A DNA stretch of 64,000 bases from Pseudocercospora fijiensis CIRAD86 (lineage: Eukaryota > Ascomycota > Dothideomycetes > Mycosphaerellales > Mycosphaerellaceae): contig NW_006921533.1 in the NCBI RefSeq assembly GCF_000340215.1, positions 8,593,282 to 8,657,281 on the forward strand, given 5' to 3'. The notes under the pieces are model-generated. The model saw only the letters and a program-made list of their open reading frames with translations. It did not search any database and was not told the origin of the DNA. Both the position numbers and the translations under genes were made by a program. This document shows positions 22,950 to 36,100 of this stretch, piece by piece (within the stretch, counting starts at the first letter, position 1; every line of letters starts with the position of its first letter).

Positions 22950-25900
22950 AAGAAATATATATTAGTAGTAGTCGGCTTAGGTCTAGCAGCGGAGCCTATT
23001 ATAATATCGGACATTATATAGGTAGACGTTAACCTTATTAGCCTTAATATCTAGGCTAGCATTTAGCGATAGAAGGACCTTACTCGCTGCCCGAAGTATA
23101 AGGCATTTACTATTCTAGCAACCGTTTATAACGATCGCAACCGTAAACAGATATAGGTGCTAAGGCATATAGTAGTAGGTAACTAAGGCAGTAACCTTAA
23201 TATTATCTACCCGTATGTATAGAAGACGCTCGACTTGCTACTTATTCTAGCTTAGAAGCTCGGGTTTAAGCAAATATATATAGTAGTAGCTAATAGCTCT
23301 ATAGTACTATTACCCTACTAGGTTATCTTTTATATTAACGTTTACGGCATTATAAGAGAAATATAGGCAGTTATATATCCTCGCGAGAAAGGCAATCTCT
23401 CTATACTCCTCGGTCTCCTATTTCTTAATAATATACGAGCAATTATTAACGTCTACGCTTAAACGATCCGTATCGGCAATCCGGAGATTAAAGAGACGCA
23501 ATTAATTAAGGCACTAGTAGTAAGGAGCGACCTACTAAAGATTACTATTAACGTTAAAGACCTACTAGACCCGAGAGACATTAAGGAAGCGAGGGAAGTC
23601 GTTAATAGTAGTAACGAGGAGGTATAGGAGGAAGGAGAAGAAGAAGAGGAATATAATAGGGATACGGCAAAGGGAGATTTTAATAGTATAAACAAGGTTA
23701 ATACTAATAAGTAGGGTCTTCGCTAAGTCCTTAGTAAGACGATAAAAGGCGCGAGCAATTAAGGATTAATAACTATTACGGCAAACGTATATAGAAGACC
23801 TCCGGCGGATTAGTAACGCAAGCGAGAATAGTACTTAATACCGATAGAGTCTTAATAATTTATCGAATACCTAGCATTACTAAAGAAGATACCTCTATAT
23901 ACGCCGAATAAATAAAGGAAGCGCTATACCGCTATAGTACCCGATATACGTACCTTCGGTATAGGACCTTCTATCCGAGCGCTATCCTTAACTATTAACA
24001 ACCTAACGCAAACGACAGCCCGTACCCGTTCTAAGTTTATAGCGTAGAAGCTAGCACCGATAAGCGTAAGTTTCTAGTAGATCGACGAGTAGAAAGAAAA
24101 ACTACCGATACTAGTAAGAGCCTTAAAGAGCTAAAGGAGTAGATAAAGACTAAGGAGATCAAACTTGGCCTATTAGTGCTATAAGATAATAAGGGCTTAA
24201 AGGATATACTAGCGACGCTCTATATATATAGGGACTTAGAGGCACTTAGATAAGAGGATTTAGGCCCTATAACCGACCTAATCGAGCATCGAACTAAACT
24301 AAAGGAAGGAACGCTAATATTTAGAGCAAAGCCGAAGCGAATAGCACTAGACAAGGAGTAGTAGCTAGCAAAGTACGCAATAGAGGGGCTCGAGAATAGT
24401 ATATTTAAGTTAATAGTCGTAGCAAATAGTAAGCTTAGCAAATAGAACGCTACCTATATTATCGTTAAAGAAGAAGGAAAGCTAAGACTAAGGTTGACTT
24501 TTAACTATTATAACGTATAGGAGTAGGAGGTTAGAGAACAAATATAGTTAATAGTACGCTACTACGACTTCCTCGGACACCTATCCTATAGGTACTATAG
24601 TAAATTCGATATTAAAGACGCTTACTAGACGATCCGTATCTACCCTAATAATAGACACTTGCTAGCCTTCTACGTACCTAGTATAGGGCAACTTTAACCT
24701 ACCTAGATAGCAATAGGAGCAAGGTCCTTATCCTTTATAATAAACGAGTTTAGTAATATAGCCTTTAGTAGTATTCTAGAGCCGTAACTAGAGCCTTTAC
24801 TTATTAGTAACACTAAGGAGCTAAATAGGTTACTATATATAGTAGTCTACGTTAATAACCTCCTTCTAGTATACAAAGACTAGCAAAGCGATTAGCACTT
24901 TATTAAATACTACCTCCTACCGAGACTTGCTTAGTCGCGTATAAAGCTTAGCTTCCGGAAGGTATATATTAGGTAGCCGAAGATTAAGGCTCTTAGAGAG
25001 ATATTCGAGGCAGGAGGTAAGAAGTTACTTAAACACTCTCGTATTTAGAAGATATTAGACTAGCTAATACCTACTAATGCGAGCGACGTACGAAGATTTA
25101 ACGGTATTATTAATACTATACGAGAATACCTAAAGAATCTTAGCGAGATTATAATCCCTATTCGCAAACTAATACACGATAATAACAACTAGCAATAGAT
25201 AGAAACAGCGTAGCTTGCCTTTAACCTAGTAAAGAAGCTTATAGCAAACACGATTAAGAACTACGTTTACGATCTAGCACTGCCGTACGAGGCCTTCTTA
25301 GACGCATCTAATAAAGGCGCGGGCTTCTTTATTAGGCAGAACTAATACTATAGCGGAGACAAGAGTAGACCTAAGCCGATCCTTTATAATATATACCTCT
25401 TTAGTCGAACGGAACGCAATTATAGCACTTATAAGCGGGAATTGCGAGCGATTACCTACTTCGTCGATAAGTTTAGATATATGTTCTAGGGCCTACAAAT
25501 ATTAATAGTCTATCCTAATTACAAACTACTAACTAGGTTCCTTAATACTATTACCGAAGGAATTTACGTACGCTAGTAGAAGACTCTCCGAAAATACAAT
25601 ATTAAGATTAAATATATCGAGGGTAAGAGAAACGTCGTAGTAGATGCTTTAAGCCGTACAATATTCGACGAAGAAGACTAACTTAACAATAGTATAAAAA
25701 TACTATAGTAGGAGCTCGATAGGCATATAGGAGACAATACCTAGATCTAGAAAGATAGCAAAGGAGGGTTTACCGAGACGATAAACTAACTATTTACGAG
25801 GGAGAAGGACGACATAGAGCTAATAAAATATATTACTAGTGTAATAGCAGGAAAGGACAGTAACAATGCCGCGTTTAAGAAGTAGGAATACGAAATTAAT

Positions 25901-27850
25901 ACGCTCGAAAACCGCGTTAATAACAACTAAGTAGTTACTCTAACTAAATATACAAGCAATAACAACCGGATTGCTATTACTTGCCGCACCTGTAACCGCC
26001 GTATTTATAGCACTTAATACGAGAACTACGGACTCCTAATTAAAGAAGCCGGCCTCGACGACGTACCTATCTACTTCTAGTTACTATTACAATAATACGG
26101 CTTCCTATCGCAATAGCACCTCTCCGGTTTTAACGATAAGGACCTCTTATTTAATTATACGGAACAATATATAATAATGAAGAAGGCTAAAGCTTTCCGC
26201 GACTTCCGATAAGCAGTACGTATTATAAATACCCTAGAGCTACGAGAATAGAAGCGCTTAGGCAGAGAGGTTCTCGGCTTTAATTAAATAGCGCTACAAT
26301 AGTTAATAGTTCGCGAGGAAATCGTTAAGTAGGGCAATTAGCTCAGGTTTTAGTAGTACCTATACTTAGCTAATACATTGCTTAGTATAGGAGAGCGTAA
26401 GCTTATTAAAGCCTTACTAACTAATCGAATTTAGGGTATCGGCTTTAAGGATTACGATACTAATAGGAATAGGAGAGACTAGGGTTAGAATCTACTAGGT
26501 AAGGCTTTAATACGAGTAAGGGATCGGATTCGGAAAAAGAGGGAGTTAGAGCTAGACTTAGAAGTAAGGGAGTCGCTATATATAGTAGCGGCATTTAAAT
26601 AGGATAAGAAGGATAGTAAGCCGAAGGGACGTACTAAAGAAGGTATGCCCGTACTATAGATCCTAATAGGAACACTAATACTAGCGCTAGCGGAAGATAA
26701 CGTAGACGATGCCTACGTAATAGACTACCTAACTATTAGTACGGAAATCCGTTACATATACCGGAAGAACGATACGACTTACTACGATCCCGAATGCTAG
26801 CATAAATATTACAAGGATATAAGTACGGAAGGCATTATAGTATACCCGGACAATCGTAAGATTACGGAGCGATAGTATAGCGACATCGTGCGCTACTACA
26901 AGTATTAGTAAATCCCTTAAACATAGTCGAAGTTAACAAGGCGGTACTTTAAGGTCGTCGTTAGCAATTTTAGATATAACTAGGAAATAGGTACCCTCTA
27001 GCATATACGACATATAGATCGGATTAATAAGGAATTCACTTAGGTACCGTACGTAGCGGCTTACGAAGTTGCTCCGCTACTATAGCAAGTCTATAATAAG
27101 AACGGCTACTTTAACGAGCGAGTAGTATACTAGAAGTTAGTAAATAGGGTGTTTTAGCCTTCTATAATTAAAGACATATACGACTATATCGAAGGCTGCT
27201 TTACGTGCGCCCTCTAGCGTAATAATCTACGTACGCAACCCTTTAAACTATTTAATGCCCTATACCCTAGTAAGGTAATAGAATAGGATTTAATAGGCGC
27301 TTTTAAACTAGTTAAAGCCTATAGGCATTCAAAGCTATTTAGATACTTCTTAGTTAGCGTGTGTATTATATTACGCTTCGTAGAAGGTAAGCTATTGCCG
27401 GATAAGGAGGCAGCAACAGTTAGTAACGCCGTAGCAAAGATCCTCGATAGAACTACGGACCCGATAGTCGCCTTTTACGACCCTAGTATAGACTTCGCTA
27501 TGCTCGACGACATACTAAGAGTGCGCGGCATCTACTTACAACTAGGCCTAACTAGATTAAAGAGCCTAACCGGTACGGTAGAAGCTATTATCCGTATTAT
27601 TCGTAGGTACTTAGAGCGCAACGCTTCCGGAAGCATATACGAGATTAATAAGAATAGCTACCTAGTAAAGACTACTAATAACCAGGTTAATAAAGCATAG
27701 AAGGGCATTAAAGTATATAATTACAAGTATATTAAGAGTATCGGCTTCTCGCTAGTAGAGATTAAGCTCGGCCTTAGACCTAAAGAGTTAGCTAATAAAG
27801 CACTAGAATATCCTTCTCCGCGAAGATAAGAGCTAATAAACGCATTAGAT
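22950..27850 (+). pseudogene. pol region of Gypsy element (protease, RT, RNase H, integrase)
   Basis: The protease-like region near 23170 reads GN*GSN where an active-site Asp is expected. RT covers about 24460-25010 with KFDIKDAY, LLAFYVPS and the catalytic box reading YVNN at about 24848-24859 in place of YVDD; both losses fit G-to-A after T. RNase H follows to about 25690, ending in IEGKRNVVADALSR. Integrase is readable from about 26750 with a zinc-binding region (CFTCAL near 27200) and an uninterrupted 113-codon piece at 27359-27700. All frames are interrupted, so the polyprotein is dead. Confidence 0.82.
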
Positions 27851-28803
27851 AGAGTAAGGGCAGTAGAGTCTTAATCTTAAGTAGTAGAGGCTAATATAAC
27901 TTAGTTAGTAGAGACTATCCGAGCCCTTTACGGGGGTCTCTTCCGCATTATTTAGTATATAGCATTAAGGAGTAGGGTTTAGATAGCAGTACGAAGCGCT
28001 AGTAAGAGGTTAGCGATAAGGCGTAAGAAGAGGTTTAACCGAACAGTTAGGAGGTACCTATACGAGAAGGGCAATCTAGTACTATTAAAGAATATATACA
28101 TTCGACTAAAGTTATAGCACCTACTATAGACGGGTCTCTTCCGTATTAAATTAGCCTTAGTCGACTTAGACTACTTATTTATCTTAGAAACGGTAGACTG
28201 CTCGAAGACCCTCGTAGGTATCTATTATAGCAACTACCTATAGCCGTTTAAACTCCGATTAGAGCATCTTGCTATATATAGCTATAATATACTTAACAAC
28301 CTTCCGCAACCGCGTATACTTTATCTAGTACGATTAGAAGCAAGAGCTAGTATAATTAAACCTGCTATACGGCGCTCTACTAGACTAAACGTATAAACTA
28401 ATAACTTGTTGCTATTAGTCTTACCGACTATAAACACAACAAACACACTATATAAGGCTTATTAGCCGTAGTAAACAAACAACATTTAGTTTATTACTTC
28501 TACTTAGTTACGCTAAGCGAGCACTTCTTTAACGTATACGACTTCTCTTAGTATATAGGTACTTAACGACTTACTAGACAATAGATATAGTATAACAAAT
28601 TAGAAAGACAAAGGCTATATAGAGTAATAATAGAGATAGGTTATAGTAGGGCGTAACGGAGCGTTCTTATATAATACTTAGGGCAGCGATTAGACTAGGG
28701 ACTTCGAACACCTTCCTATAAGCCCTTGCTTATACGAGTAGACCGTTTAGTATATAATTGAGGCTACTGCCGCCGTAGGGACTACGACTTGAAAGTAAGG
28801 GAG

Positions 28804-28933
28804 TAGTTAGCGGGTTAGAGCCTAAGGCACGAACAAGCAGGCCTAGTATTAGCAAAGCGGACTTCTAACTCGATAGATCTTCTTCCTTCCTAGATAGCGA
28901 TATTCGAATATAAGGCCTACGATACGTCTTCTA
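28804..28933 (+). repeat. Right LTR of Gypsy element
   Basis: 130-bp partner of the repeat at 19269-19398. It keeps CpA where the left copy has TpA at two sites, so it is slightly less mutated. Confidence 0.88.
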
Positions 28934-29015
28934 TAACGTTATATAGGCGGTAACAATTAAGGCTTCGCGATATTCTTATACCTTTTAACTTCTTCCTTTA
29001 TACCTATACCTATAA

Positions 29016-29204
29016 TATAAGAAGGGTTATATTAGTAGGTAGACAGGGTAGTAGCAAATTAGTGTAGTATTCGATAGAGATCTAAGAGGAGAGGGAGGAA
29101 GGCAGGCTAGTTAGCCTAACGCTAAGCGCTAAGCCCTACCTAAGGCATTAGGACCCTAACTTTACTCGGTCTAGTTATATACTAGTTACGTATAACCTCT
29201 AATG
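29016..29204 (-). repeat. 3' LTR of chromovirus copy C
   Basis: 189 bp, the same length as copy A's LTRs, in reverse orientation. It holds the same 11-nt word (tagtattcgat as written here) that is used for self-priming in the other copies. In element orientation its 5' end reads CATTAG rather than TGTTAG. Confidence 0.88.
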
Positions 29205-31203
29205 TGCGCTTCCCTTCTAAAGGCCGCGCCCTCGCAGCTTGTCTATATTCTAACCTAATCTCCGTTACCGCTAACTTAGTAGATTAACTAAGCTGTTTAG
29301 TCGCGCTAAATTAAACGCTTAACTACCTAATTATATAACTATGTTAAACCTTACCTCCGATAATGTCTAACTTCTAACTGCGCTATTACTGTCGCCTACA
29401 GCAATAAGGGGTTATGTAGCTATATAAATTAAAGGCTAGTAACTAATTATAATACGAGCGTACTTTCCCTACTATAATAGGTAGGTATACGGAGTATTAT
29501 AGCACTACCCCCGTTCTAAGTAAGGTTGTCCGAGTTCTTTGCGTCTACTCTTAAAAGACTTAGAAATGTCCGCTCCCGAGGGTTTGTCCTTATTATTACG
29601 AGGGATTGTTCTTATTATTACGAGGGCTATTATTTACTATCGTAGTTTTACTAGCTCTAATTAGTTAGGTTTAGCAGCCTTTAATTGTTAATCTTATCTT
29701 ATCTTTCAAAAAACATAGCTCGTCTAGTTTCTATAGGTAAAGGCTATTATAAGTGTAGTAGTAGAGGTTTGCTTCGCTTAAAGGGTCGGAAAGATCGAGG
29801 AGTAACCTATTATCCGCAAGATCGACCCCGGCTAGCTTAGCTCTATAGTTTTGCCCTTAGTTAGTCTATTAACTTAATCTTTTAAGCCTTAATATTTTAA
29901 CTTAGCCTTAAAGTTTTGATTAACCCCTTAGTACCTTAGGCCCGTAGTATAGGTAAGGTTGTTTTCGTAGGTATAGTAATAATAGTAGGTAACGTTAATA
30001 ATAGCGGTACTAGCCGTCTTAGCGCTAACTTTACCTTCTTCTAATTTCCTTCTTTAACTAATAATACACTCCGTAATACCGTTACTAATATAGGCGCGTC
30101 GGCTGCTAGCATGCTACTAGCTCGTAGCGCGACGTCGTTATTATTACTATTATTATTCGCGCGCGCGCGTACCTCGCCGATTGCCTAGGCCTCGATAGAA
30201 TAAGGGAACAAGAGGGGGACCTAAATACTAGGAGAAGGGCCCTATAGGGCGCGTTAGTAAAGAGGTAGAATCCTTAAAAGAGCAGTAACTAATTAACGCG
30301 TCGTAGCGCGCTAGTATAGTCTTATTATCCTTTGCTAACAATTGCTTATAGCCGATTAGTTAGCTAATAGCACCCCGGGGGTAGCATTAATCCTAGGCCT
30401 TAATAGTAACATTATAAGCTTTTAGCCTTCTTCTTGTTCTTTACGCTAGTCTAATACTTATCTAACAACTCGGCTATATCCTCGAAGGAGTCTTTAGCCT
30501 CCTACGAGTCCTATTTAGGTAAATAGCCTTACTATCTTAGGAGGTACTCCTTCTTACCTTGCCTAGTCCTATAGTTTAGGATACGTTCTATAGACTATAG
30601 CTCTTCGCTATTAGCTAGTATGTCCTCGGATTTAGTAGGTACTTCGTCCTATTCGCGGTAGTAATATAGTTTAAGGAGGGAGATATAGAAGGTGTTATAG
30701 ATAGTATAGTATAGTAGGAGCTATAACTAATAGGCCTAGCTATTGCCCTTCGGTCCTCGGATTCTAAAGAGGCTAATAAACCGTAGTGCTAGTTTAGGGC
30801 GTGTTTTGCTATTAGGCGATAGGTATTTGCGGATACGGAGGTTCTTAGTACTTAGTATAACTATGTCGCCTTATTTAAAGGTTATTAGCGTATAGTGCTT
30901 GTCGTAGTAGGTCTTTTAGTACTCTTAAGCCCTTATTAGCTTCTTAGCTATCTTAGCGTAGATTTCTCGTATCCTTTAAATACGTTCTATTGCCGCTAGT
31001 GTCTCTAGTACTTAACGCGCTTACCTTTCCTTACGCTCGGCCTCGAGCGATAGGGGGTCTTATAGTAACGCGGCGTTTTAACCTATTATAGCTATATATA
31101 GTAAAACCTTAGTTAACGAGTAGACACTGTTATTATATACGAATTCGGCTAGTTGTAAGAGGTTAACCTATCTGTTAGGGTCCTTATTAATATAGCTACG
31201 TAG
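29016..31203 (-). mobile_element. Chromovirus copy C, 3' part with LTR (minus strand)
   Basis: On the minus strand this is the 3' end of a chromodomain Gypsy element: LTR at 29016-29204, a roughly 1.2-kb non-coding 3' region, the chromodomain (about 30390-30580) and the C-terminal part of integrase up to 31203. It is the reverse complement of copy A's 36117-38393. It stops at 31203 where copy A is inserted and resumes at 38399. Confidence 0.9.
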
Positions 31204-31392
31204 TGTTAGAGGCTATACGTAATTAGTATGTAACTAGCTCGAGTAAAGCTAGGGTCTTAGTGCCTTAGGTAGGGCTTGGCGCTTAGCGTTAGGCTAACTA
31301 GCCTACCTTCCTCCTTCTCCTCCTAGTTCTCTATCGAATACTACCTATACCTACTACTACCCTATCTACCTGCTAATATAACCCTTCTTATA
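31204..31392 (+). repeat. 5' LTR of copy A
   Basis: 189 bp from TGTTAG to a final TA (RIP-altered CA). If the transcript starts at the self-priming word (31333), U3 is 129 bp and R+U5 is 60 bp. Confidence 0.92.
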
Positions 31393-31403
31393 TAGTATTC
31401 GAT
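31393..31403 (+). promoter_or_regulatory. Primer-binding site of copy A, complementary to its own LTR
   Basis: tagtattcgat follows the LTR directly and is the exact reverse complement of atcgaatacta at 31333-31343 inside the LTR. The match is 11 nt and stops there, the same length as in Tf1, where the transcript's 5' end folds back to prime reverse transcription. Confidence 0.75.
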
Positions 31404-31639
31404 CTACCCTTTAAGGGCAGCAGCTAGATAGTCCTTGTTTTAAGCTTTTAGCGGTATAGCTACGAAAACTATCGATTTAACTATATTACGCCCGAAGAAC
31501 GGGACCTATACGTACTATTCTATCGAAATAACCGTACTAATTATCAAGTAAGGCCTTCTATACGGCCTATTACACTAAGTTAAGCATACTAAGTCGATAT
31601 CTACTAATTCCGCTATATCCGTATCTTAGGGGCTAATAA

Positions 31640-32960
31640 TATATTATTAGTATCGCCCCTTATAATAGCCGGTTTATTACGAAACAACAACTATACTACC
31701 GCTAGTAGCGCTAGCAACGACAACGCTAGTAGCATAGTACCTACTAAAGTGCCTACTAAAGCACCTACTAAAGTGCCTCCTACTAAAGAGCCTACTACTA
31801 GACCTACCGAAGAACCTATAGTTCTAGGTAATAACCCGGAATTGCCTATTAACGACATTCTAAGCAATATTGTTAACCGTCGATATAGCTAACTAGCCTT
31901 TAGCCCCTAGCTAGTAGCGAGACTTTAAGAAGCTACCTAAAACAGGCTCGCTACTTTACGTTAAGAACAACAATTAAAGGACAACCTCCTCGAAATTCGC
32001 CGCCTATAGGAAGCCCTAACAACTAATACTAAGCCGATAGTAGGGCCTTCCTTACTAACTATTTAAAAGAAGGATGCTAAGCTTAAGGACTATACCGTGT
32101 TTAATAGCTCTAGTCGGAAGCAATATAACGACTATATCCGTAACTATAAGCTTAACTAGCGGAACGCACTAAGGGCTCTTCTAGATAACTACTCGTTAGT
32201 CGTCTATGCTATATAATACATTAATAGAGACCTAAAGCGCACCTAGGATAACTATTTCGACTCCCTCGATAATTAGACCGCTATTTAGTAGCAAACCTAT
32301 AAAACTATTATACTAGACACCCTTAGAAACCCTATACTAAGGCAACAACACGCTTAGGACTAGTACCTTCGGGCTAAGCAAAAGACTAATTAATTAGCTC
32401 GTTTATTTAAGGCCTATTTAAAGATCCTCGAGGACGATTTACTAGCTAAGACCGACTCTATCTGGATTTCCGAAATGCGCCCTAAATTGCGATAGGAATT
32501 AGTCCTTAAATTAGACCGCTGTCGTATATTCGAATAGGCTAACCTAATACGCATTTAATTTATAGTCGAAGTAGAAACAGCCGAGCGGGCTATTTAGCTC
32601 TAGTAACGACTAGAATCGAGGATCCGACTAGCTAGCACTAACCGCGGCAATCGTAGTGCCCGTAGAGGCAATAGCTAAGGGTCCTACTAGAACAACAATG
32701 CTAATAATAGGAATAGTAACACCGACCGTAGAAGAGGCCGTAGCCGACGGCTATATAGAGGAGGCCGTAATAGGGGCCGTAGAAGGGGCTCGTATCCTTA
32801 TAACGCTAACCGCTTAACTAACAACAATAGCTACGGCAATGTTCTAACCGGATTAAAGTGCTTCAATTGTAATAGTACTAGCTATCTACTAGGCTAATGC
32901 GACAAACCTAAGGACTAGGCCCGAATCGACCGTACTACCGCTAAGTACCGAAAGCACCTT
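31640..32960 (+). pseudogene. gag region of copy A
   Basis: A low-complexity Thr/Pro/Lys start (repeated PTKVPTKAPTKVPP) precedes a capsid-like region, an Arg/Gly-rich segment (near 32730) and a CCHC zinc knuckle at 32859-32900. The knuckle reads CFNC-NSTS-Y-LLG*-C: the zinc-binding His is now Tyr and a Gln is a stop, both explained by C-to-T before A. Non-functional. Confidence 0.75.
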
Positions 32961-33109
32961 TTAGTAGCTAACGCTATCCCTATAGGCCAACCTTCTTATT
33001 AGTTAAAAAAAGAATAAGCGCCGTACTAACTATTAGCCTTATACGGCGTAAGACTATCAATATTGTGCTAGCTATAATACGCTCCTACCTTGTATAGGAT
33101 ACGAAGGGC

Positions 33110-36100
33110 ACTAACTATTAAACTAAGGTTATACTAGATCTAGGAAATTCAGTTAGTGCCCTTATTAGCTATCGCCTAGCTAAGCAATTAGACCTTCGAC
33201 AACTGCCTAGGACTAACTTACTAACCCTTGCTTAGTGTAATAACGCTCGGCACTTAACCTATAGAGCCTACTATATTTATATAGTTCTAAGAGACGACCT
33301 CGGTAACGAGCGCCTACTAGACTTTACTACCTACGTAGTAGATATAGACAACCTATATAGGGGAGCTACTATTGTTATTAGCAACCCTGTTCTTAAGCAC
33401 TATGCTATCGCTATAGACTTAGGCAGTTAGAAATAGCGATTTAGAATCGCTAGGAAAGAGGATATTAAGTACATCGACGTTAGCGAGTGCCCTAACGATA
33501 TTAGGGTCCTATTTATTAGCAACCTAATACCTGCCTTAGCGGATCCGATAGCTAACCTTCTTAGTAGAGATAACGATAAACCTATGCCCCCTAATAGCAT
33601 AGACCCTAAACAACTCGCCCGTATACCTTAGCCTATTCGAGAGACCTATATTAATGTATTTAAACACTACCTAGCATCGACATTACCTATATTTAAAGAG
33701 ACGGATTATAAGATTAATATTATAGAGGGTAAAGAGGTCCCTTTTAGTCCCCTCTATAACCTTAGTAAGAGAGAGCTCGCTATATTACGTAAATACCTAG
33801 ATAAGAACCTAGCTAATAGTCGAATTTAGTATAGCAATAGCCCTGCTAGTGTACCTATCCTGTTCGTACTAAAGAAAGATAGTAGCCTATGTTTATACGT
33901 TAATTACCGTAGGCTTAACGCTCTTACTATTAAAGACCGCTATCTACTTCCGCTTATTAATAAGACCCTCGATCGCCTTTCTAGTGCCTACTTCTATACT
34001 ATATTAGACATTAAGGACGCCTATTACCGCATTCGCATTCGTAAGGGTAATAAATAGAAGACGGCCTTCCGCACTCGCTATAGCTATTTTAAGTACTTAG
34101 TTATGCTATTTGGCCTAGCTAATGCCCCTACAACCTTCTAGTCCTATATTAATCGGGCCCTTTTAGGCCTATTAGACTACCTCTATATAGTTTACCTAGA
34201 TAACATCCTAGTTTATACCTATTTACCTAATATTGCGGAATATTAGGCCGCTATACGTAAGGTACTCGACCGCCTACGGGCCTATAGCTTGTACTACAAA
34301 CCCTCTAAATGCACCTTCGCTACTAAAGAGGTACCCTTCCTTAGCTTCCTCGTATTAACTAAGGGTATTAAGGCCGATCCTAATCGGATTAAAACTATTA
34401 CTAAATAGCCTGTCCCTACGTTAATTAAGGAGCTATAGTCATTCCTCGGCTTCGCTAATTTCTATCGTCGCTTTATTAAGGGCTATTTACGGCATGTAAT
34501 GCCCCTAACTAAGCTTACTAAAACTAAGGCTAACCCGTCTAGAGAGTTCAAATAGACTAATAAAGCACAAGCCGCTTTTAATAGTTTAAAGTAGCGCTTT
34601 ACTAAAGTCCCCCTATTATACTATTTCGTACTAAGTAAGCAGATCCGAATTGAAACTAACGCTTTATAGTTTGCTGTATTAGCTATTATATTACAGCAGG
34701 CTAATAACACCTATTAGCACCCGATTGCCTTCTTTTTACGGAAGATAATCGATATAGAACGTCGGTACGAGACCTACGAGTAAGAGCTCCTAGCAATCGT
34801 AGAAGCCTTTAAGCACTAGCGCTATTATCTCGATAGTGCTTAGCACCCTATTTAGGTCTATACGGACTATAACAACCTCCGTAGAATTACGAAGGTTACT
34901 AGGGTTACAGGTCGACAGGCTAGATAGGCCGTCTACCTCGCCGGGTTCGATTTTAATATATTATATCGGCTAGGCGTAAGTAACCCTACTAATAGCCTAT
35001 CGAGGCGACCTAATTATAATAGCGAGACCTAGCATATTAATTCTTTGTTCCTAACCCTATAGTATAAGATTGCTATAGCCCGTATTGTTAATAAGTAAGC
35101 GTAGGATAAGCGGTTTACCGGACTCCGCGATAGCTTAAAGCATATTAATGCTCTTGCTATATTAATAGTACGTATTAAGGCAAGGGCTAAGGACACAGAT
35201 AGGAGAAGTTATAATAACTCCCTAGTCGATATCGCTATATACAGTAATAGCGATTAAAGCACTACTATAGTTAATCCGGCTACTAGTGCTATTAGATGTA
35301 TATAATACGTACCTCGTTTAATAGCGAGGGTGCTATTAAATAACCTTGCAAATAGGGATAGTTAATCGTTTATAGATAAGCTATTACGGGCTTAGCAGAG
35401 GGACGCCTTTGCTACTAAACGTATCGATAAGCTTGTAAGTAGGCGAAAGACTCGATCTAGTAAGAGTAACAATAATTAGTCGATCGACGACAAGGGTTAC
35501 TTAAAGTTTAAGGGTAGATACTATATCCCCGCTAAACAATCGATTAGACAAGAGCTTTTAAAGAGGCACTATAATAGTAAGCTCGCTAGTTACTATAGTA
35601 TAGAGAGGTCGCACGAGCTACTATCGCGTATATACTACTAGCTAAATAGTAAGCGGTATATAAAGGAATATATACAGACCTGTATAGTTTGCTAGCGAGT
35701 TAAAGCACTAAAGCACTTGCTATTCGGCGAGCTGTCTTTACTCCCTGTCCTAAAGAAACTATTTGCTAAACTAATAATAGACTTTATTATAGGCCTTCCG
35801 CCTACTAAGCGTAGGGGCAGTAAGGATATCTTTAATACTATCCTTGTTGTAGTAGATCGATTTACTAAGGGGGCTCGTTATATCCCTACTCGGAAGGATT
35901 AGACTACTATTAATATAGCTAAAGCCCTATAGAACAATATCTTCTATAGCTATTAGGGAACCCCTAAAGGGATAGTCTCCGATAGAGGCTCGATATTTAC
36001 ATCTTATTATTAGAGTGAAATATGCCTGCAACTAAGACTTAAGCATCGCCTGTTTATAGTATTCTATCTATAAACAGATAGCTAAACCGAGAGGCAAAAT

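Larger units (their letters stand above)
19269..28933 (+). mobile_element. Ty3/Gypsy LTR retrotransposon, RIP-degraded, about 9.7 kb
   Basis: A direct repeat of 130 bp flanks an internal region encoding, in order, gag-like sequence, an aspartic protease region, reverse transcriptase, RNase H and integrase; the RT-before-integrase order defines Ty3/Gypsy. Frames are broken by TAG/TAA at positions fitting former CAG, CAA or TGG. Flanks suggest a 5-bp duplication, ataat on the left and ataac on the right; the left copy would have been changed by C-to-T before A. With that reading the LTR ends are AG..CT, so a 3-bp duplication (taa) with TA..TA ends remains an alternative. No chromodomain was seen, unlike the other elements in the window. 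Confidence 0.88.

Noticed and set aside
35717..35902. Small intact gene
   Set aside because: It is an undamaged piece of copy A's integrase (DRFTKGARYIP region), not a separate gene.
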